From: Methylobacterium sp. J-076 | Lineage (GTDB): Bacteria > Pseudomonadota > Alphaproteobacteria > Rhizobiales > Beijerinckiaceae | NCBI RefSeq assembly: GCF_022829405.1 | Contig: NZ_JAKSXW010000121.1 | Coordinates: 118,629 to 182,628, forward strand | Direction of reading: 5' to 3' | Length of the DNA stretch: 64,000 nucleotides | Part shown: positions 59,588 through 64,000 of the stretch, piece after piece | Position numbering within the stretch: position 1 is the stretch's first letter | Layout: each line of letters opens with the position of its first letter | Notes under the pieces: generated by a model | The model's input: only the letters and a program-made list of their open reading frames with translations | What the model was told of the DNA's origin: nothing | Database searches by the model: none | Program-made: the position numbers and the translations under genes

Positions 59588-61075
59588 CTACCGGCCCCCG
59601 GTGGCCGCCGCCGCGCCGTAGCCCGCGCGGCGGCCGAACACCACGCCGGAGGTGAGGCCGGAGCCACCGGGATAGCCGTTGAAGAACACCCCGCCCACCA
59701 TCTCGCCGCAGGCGAACAGGCCGGGGATCTCGCTCCCGTCCTCCCGCCGCACGCCGCCGGCCTCGCCGACCTCGACGCCGCCATAGGTGAAGGTGATCCC
59801 CCCCGTCACGGGATAGGCCTTGAACGGGCCGGTCTCGATCGCCTGCGCCCAGTTCGACTTGGGCAGGGGCAGGCCCCTCGTGCCCCGCCCGTCGCGGACG
59901 GTCGGGTCGAAGGGGACACCCGTCTCCACGGCGGCGTTGAAGGAGGCCAGGGTCGCGCGGGCACCCTCCCGGTCGATGCCGTCGAGCCTGTCGATCAGGC
60001 CGTCCAGGGTGTCCGCCTGGACGAAATGCGCATCGTGAAAACGGTATTCGCTGTAGAGCAGGTGATCGACCTTCGCGTCGAAGATCTGCCAAGCGACGTG
60101 GCCCGGCTGGTCCATGATCGCCCGGCCGAACTGCGCATAGGTATAGTTGCGGAAATCCTTGCCCTCGTCCACGAACCGGCGGCCCTCGGCGTTGAGCATC
60201 ACGCCGAGGAAGTAGCAGATCTTGCGATAGTGCTTGCGCTCGCCGTGCGGCAGGTCGAGGTTGCCGTATTCGGGCATGTGCCGGTCCATCGGTGTGGCGT
60301 GGCATCCGCCGAAGAAGCCGTGCGCCCTGGCGCCGAGGGTCAGGGCCATGGCGAGCCCGTCGCCCTGGTTGTGCGGCGTGCCGCGGACCCGCGCCCTCTC
60401 CCAGCCCTCGCCGATGTAGCGGGTCCGCAGCGCGGCGTTCGCCTCGAAGCCGCCGCAGGCCAGCACCACCGCCCCGGCCCGCAGGGGGCCCTGGGGCGTC
60501 TCGACGCCGACGACGGCCCCCTCTTCCACGATGAGGCCCGTGGCCGGGCACTCGTACCGGATCTCGCCTCCGGCCCGCACGAGGGCGTCGAGCTCGGCCC
60601 GGGCGAGGCCGAACCCCTCGTCGTGCGTCGCCAGGGTGAGGCCACCCCAGAAGACGAAGCGCCCGTCCTTCTCGAAGGACTGGCGGGAGTAGATCGGCTC
60701 GAACTTCACCCCCTGCGCCGACAGCCAGCGGAGGGCCGCGGCCGATTCGTCGATGAGGATGCGCTGCTCCCGGGACAGTGGGCGACCGTCGTTGAAGCCG
60801 AGCAGGTCCGATTCGAACTGTGCCGCGGTGTAGGCGCCGAAATCCGTGCGCGGCAGGCGTGGATCCGCCGGGTCGGCGAGGAGGGGCAGCAGCTCCTCGT
60901 TGCCCTCGTAGACGAAGCGCATGGCGCCGGCGGTGTAGGCGGTGTTGCCGCCGGCGAGGTCCTTGCCCGCCTTCTCGATGACGAGGACGGAGGCGCCCCG
61001 CTCCAGGGCGGCGAGGGCCGCACTCATGGCCGCGTTGCCGGACCCGACCACGATCACATCATGCTGATCCGCCAC
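59588..61075 (-). CDS. tcuA: FAD-dependent tricarballylate dehydrogenase-like protein
   Basis: A 495-residue flavoprotein of the fumarate reductase/succinate dehydrogenase family. The FAD-binding HDVIVVGSGNAAMSAALAA is at the N-terminus, with GGNTAYTAGAMRF and FACGEMVGGVFFNGYPGGSG near the C-terminus. It resembles TcuA, which oxidises tricarballylate to cis-aconitate. The GTG at 61075 has GGAGG 7 nt upstream. The partner TcuB is absent, but a GntR regulator and a citrate-type carrier gene are adjacent. Confidence 0.85.
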   Translation of the reverse strand: MADQHDVIVVGSGNAAMSAALAALERGASVLVIEKAGKDLAGGNTAYTAGAMRFVYEGNEELLPLLADPADPRLPRTDFGAYTAAQFESDLLGFNDGRPLSREQRILIDESAAALRWLSAQGVKFEPIYSRQSFEKDGRFVFWGGLTLATHDEGFGLARAELDALVRAGGEIRYECPATGLIVEEGAVVGVETPQGPLRAGAVVLACGGFEANAALRTRYIGEGWERARVRGTPHNQGDGLAMALTLGARAHGFFGGCHATPMDRHMPEYGNLDLPHGERKHYRKICYFLGVMLNAEGRRFVDEGKDFRNYTYAQFGRAIMDQPGHVAWQIFDAKVDHLLYSEYRFHDAHFVQADTLDGLIDRLDGIDREGARATLASFNAAVETGVPFDPTVRDGRGTRGLPLPKSNWAQAIETGPFKAYPVTGGITFTYGGVEVGEAGGVRREDGSEIPGLFACGEMVGGVFFNGYPGGSGLTSGVVFGRRAGYGAAAATGGR

Positions 61076-61105
61076 CGCCGGCCCTCCACCTCCATCCCAG
61101 GATAT

Positions 61106-61131
61106 CGTATACGCATGCATGCAAATGCATC
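61106..61131. promoter_or_regulatory. candidate GntR/FCD operator between divergent genes
   Basis: CGTATACG (61106-61113) is a perfect palindrome with the GTATAC core common in FCD-type GntR operators, followed by ATGCAT-type repeats. A second palindrome, TCCTAGGA, lies near 61179-61186. Both are in the 121-nt region between tcuA-like and GntR genes. Confidence 0.5.
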
Positions 61132-61196
61132 AAGGGATTGCCGGCAAGCGAGTCGGGCGGGCATGGTTCAGCCATATTGTCCTAGGATAGCCCACG

Positions 61197-61868
61197 ATGA
61201 CTGAGGAGGGCGGGATGCGGGGCGGGGAGGCGGAGAGGTCGAGCGCGACCGGCGCCTACGAGCGTTTGCTGCGGGCGATCGAGGAGGGCGAGATCGTCCC
61301 CGGCAGCCGCCTGCGTGAGGCCGAGCTGGCGGAACGCTTCGCCATCAGCCGGACACCGGTGCGCGAGGCGCTGGGGCGGCTGGAGGCCCAGGGGCTGGTG
61401 GTCCACGAGCCGCACCGGGGGGCGAGCGTCGCGCAGCTCGATTACGGACAGGTCAGCGAACTCTACGACCTGCGCGAGGTGCTGGAGGGGACGGCCGCCC
61501 GCCTTGCCGCCATCCATGCCAGCGAGGTCGAGGTGGAGGTGCTGGAGGAGATGGTCGCCCGCGACCGGGCCCATGTCGGCGACGCCATGACGATGGCCCG
61601 GACCAACCGGCAGTTCCACCGCCAGATCCACGCCTGCGCGCGCAACCGTTTCCTCCAGGGCATGCTGGAGACGATGCGCCTGTCCCTCGTCCTCCTGCCG
61701 GGGGCGACGACCCTGGCCTCGCCCAGCCGGGCCACCGAGGCCCTGGACGAGCATGTGCGCATCGTGGCCGGGATCCGCGCCCATGACGGCGACGCCGCCG
61801 AGGCGGCCGCCCGCGCCCATATCCGCGCGGCCTTCAAGGCACGGATCAGGATCCTGCAGGAGGTGTGA
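61197..61868 (+). CDS. GntR-family regulator with FCD domain
   Basis: 223 residues. The winged-helix head (about 20-85) has GSRLREAELAERFAISRTPVREALGRLEAQGLVV. The FCD effector domain (about 95-215) carries DLREVLEGTAARLAA, metal-type His residues (FHRQIH) and HVRIVAGIRAHD. It is divergent from the TcuA-like gene and upstream of a tricarboxylate carrier, so it likely senses that substrate or a product. Confidence 0.92.
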   Translation: MTEEGGMRGGEAERSSATGAYERLLRAIEEGEIVPGSRLREAELAERFAISRTPVREALGRLEAQGLVVHEPHRGASVAQLDYGQVSELYDLREVLEGTAARLAAIHASEVEVEVLEEMVARDRAHVGDAMTMARTNRQFHRQIHACARNRFLQGMLETMRLSLVLLPGATTLASPSRATEALDEHVRIVAGIRAHDGDAAEAAARAHIRAAFKARIRILQEV

Positions 61869-62054
61869 CGGGGCGCGGCCTCATACGGCCCCCCGTCGAG
61901 TGCCCTACGCGAGACTTTCCACGCCGTCTTCATGCGCACAGCCGCGCGATTCTGGCCCGCGCGGGCTCCGCCGCCTCGCGAAGACGACCGGACACACCCT
62001 CAAGGTGCAGTCAGAACGAGGATCGCACTTCCGCCCGGCGACCTCGAGGGGCGG

Positions 62055-63431
62055 TCAGACGCCGATCCACTTCATCATGATCAGCGTGCCCGTCACCGTC
62101 AGGGCCCCGCCGATGCGCGTGGCGATCTGCGCGAAGGGCATCAGCGCCATCCGGTCCGCCGCGGTGAGGATCGCCACGTCGCCGGTGCCGCCCTGGCCGC
62201 TGTGGCAGGCGTTCACGATGGCGGTCTCGATCGGGTACATGTTCAGGGCCCGGCCGACGAAGAAGCCCACCGTCATCAGCGTGCCCACGGTGGCGATGAT
62301 GGTGATGAGGTTCACGAGGGTGAAGGCCGCCATCAGCTCCTTCCACGGCGTGAGGGCGACGCCGATGGCGAACAGGAGCGGGTAGGTCATGCTGACCTGC
62401 ACGAACTTGTAGACCACGAACCCGCCCGCCTGGAGACGGGGGGAGACGGCGCTCGCGAGCTTGGCGAACACCGCCAGGAACAGCATCGCCACCGGGGCGG
62501 GCAGCCCGACGAGGTGATGGCACATGACGCCGAGCAGGTAGAGTGTGATGGCGGTGAGGCCGGCCGCGGCGATGGTGGCGGGGTCGATCCCCTGGCGCGC
62601 GGCTTCGGATTGGGCCTGGGCGTCGCCGGTCTTCAACTCGTCCCCGTCCGGCTGCAGCTTGCCGTTGCCGGTGAGGTGGGGGTGGCGCTTGCCGACGTAG
62701 TTGAGGGTGCCGGCCAGGACGATGGCGGTGAGGGAGCCGAGCATGACCGGGGGCAGGACCTGGGCGAACATCGCGCCCTGCTGGCTCCCCAGGATCGCCG
62801 CGTAGCCGAAGGAGAGGGGAATCGCCCCCTCGCCGACGCCGCCGGCCATGATCGGCACGACGATGAAGAAGAAGGTCTTGTAGGCGCCGATGCCGAGCAG
62901 CGTCCCCACCAGGGTGCCGACGATGCCCGCGGCCACCGAGCCGATGGCGAGCGGCGCGAAGATCTTGAGGAAGCCCTTGATCAGGACCTCGCGATCCATG
63001 CCCAGGATGGAGCCGACGATGATGGTCGCGATGTAGATGTAGAGGAAGTTCGTGAATTTGGTGAAGTCGATGATCGCCTTTTCCATCTGCGGCGGCACGA
63101 ACTTGTAGTAGACGAGCGCCGAGGGGATGAAGGTCGCGAAGATCGCGCCCGCCCCGATGTTCTTGAGGATCGGGATCCTCTTGCCGATCTCGGCGCAGGT
63201 GAAGCCGCCCATGATCAGCACGGCGATCATCGTCGGCCCGTCCGGCTTGATCTCACCCTCCTGCACGAGGATCGCGAGGAGCACGGCGACGATGAGGTAG
63301 ATCGGCAGGGGGATGATGCCGATCTTGGTGTCGATCAGACGCCACCACCCTTCCGGCCAGAAGCGGCGCGAGACGGGCGAGGCCGCGGGCGGCGCGGTCG
63401 CGGTGCTCGTCGTCGAGGCTACGGTGCTCAT
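62055..63431 (-). CDS. 2-hydroxycarboxylate (citrate/malate-type) transporter
   Basis: 458 residues with about eleven helices and two loop hairpins. GGVGEGAIPLS and CHSGQGGTGDVAILTAADRM are the two GGxG signatures of the 2HCT family (CitS, MleP). ATG at 63431 follows GGAGGA. CitS and relatives are sodium or proton symporters for citrate. With a TcuA-like dehydrogenase next door, the substrate is plausibly citrate, tricarballylate or an aconitate. No other citrate-fermentation gene is present. Confidence 0.92.
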   Translation of the reverse strand: MSTVASTTSTATAPPAASPVSRRFWPEGWWRLIDTKIGIIPLPIYLIVAVLLAILVQEGEIKPDGPTMIAVLIMGGFTCAEIGKRIPILKNIGAGAIFATFIPSALVYYKFVPPQMEKAIIDFTKFTNFLYIYIATIIVGSILGMDREVLIKGFLKIFAPLAIGSVAAGIVGTLVGTLLGIGAYKTFFFIVVPIMAGGVGEGAIPLSFGYAAILGSQQGAMFAQVLPPVMLGSLTAIVLAGTLNYVGKRHPHLTGNGKLQPDGDELKTGDAQAQSEAARQGIDPATIAAAGLTAITLYLLGVMCHHLVGLPAPVAMLFLAVFAKLASAVSPRLQAGGFVVYKFVQVSMTYPLLFAIGVALTPWKELMAAFTLVNLITIIATVGTLMTVGFFVGRALNMYPIETAIVNACHSGQGGTGDVAILTAADRMALMPFAQIATRIGGALTVTGTLIMMKWIGV

Positions 63432-63766
63432 CGCTGTCCTCCGAAATCCGGCCTCTCGCGGGCCGGTCGGTGTCCGCAGGCGACGGCCTTCGCCGGGGTG
63501 GGCGCGGGCGGGCGATGCGAAATCAGCGTCTGGCGTAACAGCGGGTCCAGGCCGTCGCAACGCGGGTCCGGCGACAACGAAGTCGCGATGTAGTTATTCC
63601 TCCGGTGTTCATGCCCGGCCGAACCGGTGCCGGCCGAGTGCGTGACCAGTCGTGCCTCCATCGCGACAATAAAAAAGGCCCGGCGCTGAAGCCGGGCCTC
63701 GAAGACCGCATGACACGGGGATCGTCGATAGCGCCGGGGATCGTTCTCCCCGGCGCGGAGACTGGC
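63432..63766. other. 335-nt region between the 2HCT transporter start and the porin end
   Basis: Apart from the terminator at 63676-63699, no gene was recognised. An AT-richer section around 63580-63610 may contain the transporter promoter. Confidence 0.4.
63670..63699 (-). terminator. rho-independent terminator after porin
   Basis: On the minus strand AGGCCCGGC (63699-63691) pairs with GCCGGGCCT (63684-63676), then six T residues. It ends the porin transcript. Confidence 0.92.
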
Positions 63767-64000
63767 TTAGAAGTCGCGCTGGACGCGGAAGCGGGCCTGG
63801 AAGACGTCGGTGCTGGAGATCGTCTTCACCGGGTTGCCGGCGTTCACGTAGGCGGCGGTGTAGTTGAACTTCTGGGTGTCGAGCACCCGGCCGTTCTGGA
63901 CACCGTACTGGGCGTACATGCCCTCGACACCGATATCGAGGTCCTTCACCGGCGACCAGATCAGGTTCGCGCCGGCATAGAGCATGTAGGTGTCGCGCAG
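63767..64000 (-). CDS. porin C-terminus, 5' end beyond the window
   Basis: The last 77 codons of a gene running off the right edge. The strands YMLYAGANLIWSPVKDLDIG and FQARFRVQRDF with a terminal Phe match the end of Porin_2-type alphaproteobacterial porins. A strong terminator lies 68 nt downstream. The start codon and signal peptide cannot be seen. Confidence 0.85.
   Translation of the reverse strand: MRDTYMLYAGANLIWSPVKDLDIGVEGMYAQYGVQNGRVLDTQKFNYTAAYVNAGNPVKTISSTDVFQARFRVQRDF

Overview
The window is a GC-rich, densely coding chromosomal segment of an alphaproteobacterium, most likely a Methylobacterium/Methylorubrum-type member of the Hyphomicrobiales. Pointers are the heparinase-purH pair, the pal-cpoB-tilS-ftsH...glmM order, an NdvA/ChvA-like glucan exporter, a RibBX-type riboflavin protein, a phasin, Omp25/31-type barrel proteins, a Porin_2-type porin and several alphaproteobacterial regulatory boxes. 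No rRNA, tRNA, insertion sequence, prophage or CRISPR array was seen. The species is an inference; no marker gene settles it.

Layout. 1-5.5 kb: a truncated glycosyltransferase-like gene, branched-chain aminotransferase, an MsbA-type ABC exporter, and a Spy/CpxP-like gene divergent from a zinc-binding protein gene across a palindromic operator. 5.6-18.4 kb: heparinase and purH, an MHS-family transporter, the acetate block acs-DUF485-actP, and a PAS protein whose kinase core has lost its catalytic residues. 18.4-27.4 kb: phasin, L,D-transpeptidase, aroC, ribBX, three Tad pilus (TadE/TadE/TadG) genes, an HDAC-like amidohydrolase and a small unknown gene. 27.4-39.8 kb: acyl-CoA carboxylase alpha subunit, a decayed small membrane-protein gene, several small enzymes, the efp/epmA/epmB elongation-factor P module, a double cold-shock-domain protein, DUF192, and an unknown gene behind two LexA-type boxes. 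40-49.4 kb: ndvA-like exporter, CAP lipoprotein, large MscS channel, HNH protein, two outer-membrane barrels, YjbR. 49.4-57.4 kb: glmM, TauE-like permease, ftsH, tilS, cpoB, pal and a single-domain response regulator. 57.4-64 kb: a divergent WcbI/GSCFA pair, a TcuA-like flavoprotein divergent from a GntR regulator with a CitS-type carboxylate carrier, and the 3' end of a porin gene.

How genes work together. Acs with ActP/DUF485 imports and activates acetate. EpmA and EpmB would lysylate EF-P, encoded divergently beside them. Pal and CpoB maintain the envelope. The TcuA/GntR/CitS set looks like a tricarboxylate uptake and oxidation locus. Candidate regulatory sites (Zur-like, LexA-like, CtrA-like, GntR-like, PhaR-like) sit in front of the genes one would expect or, in the LexA case, in front of a gene with no known function, which is the best lead in the window.
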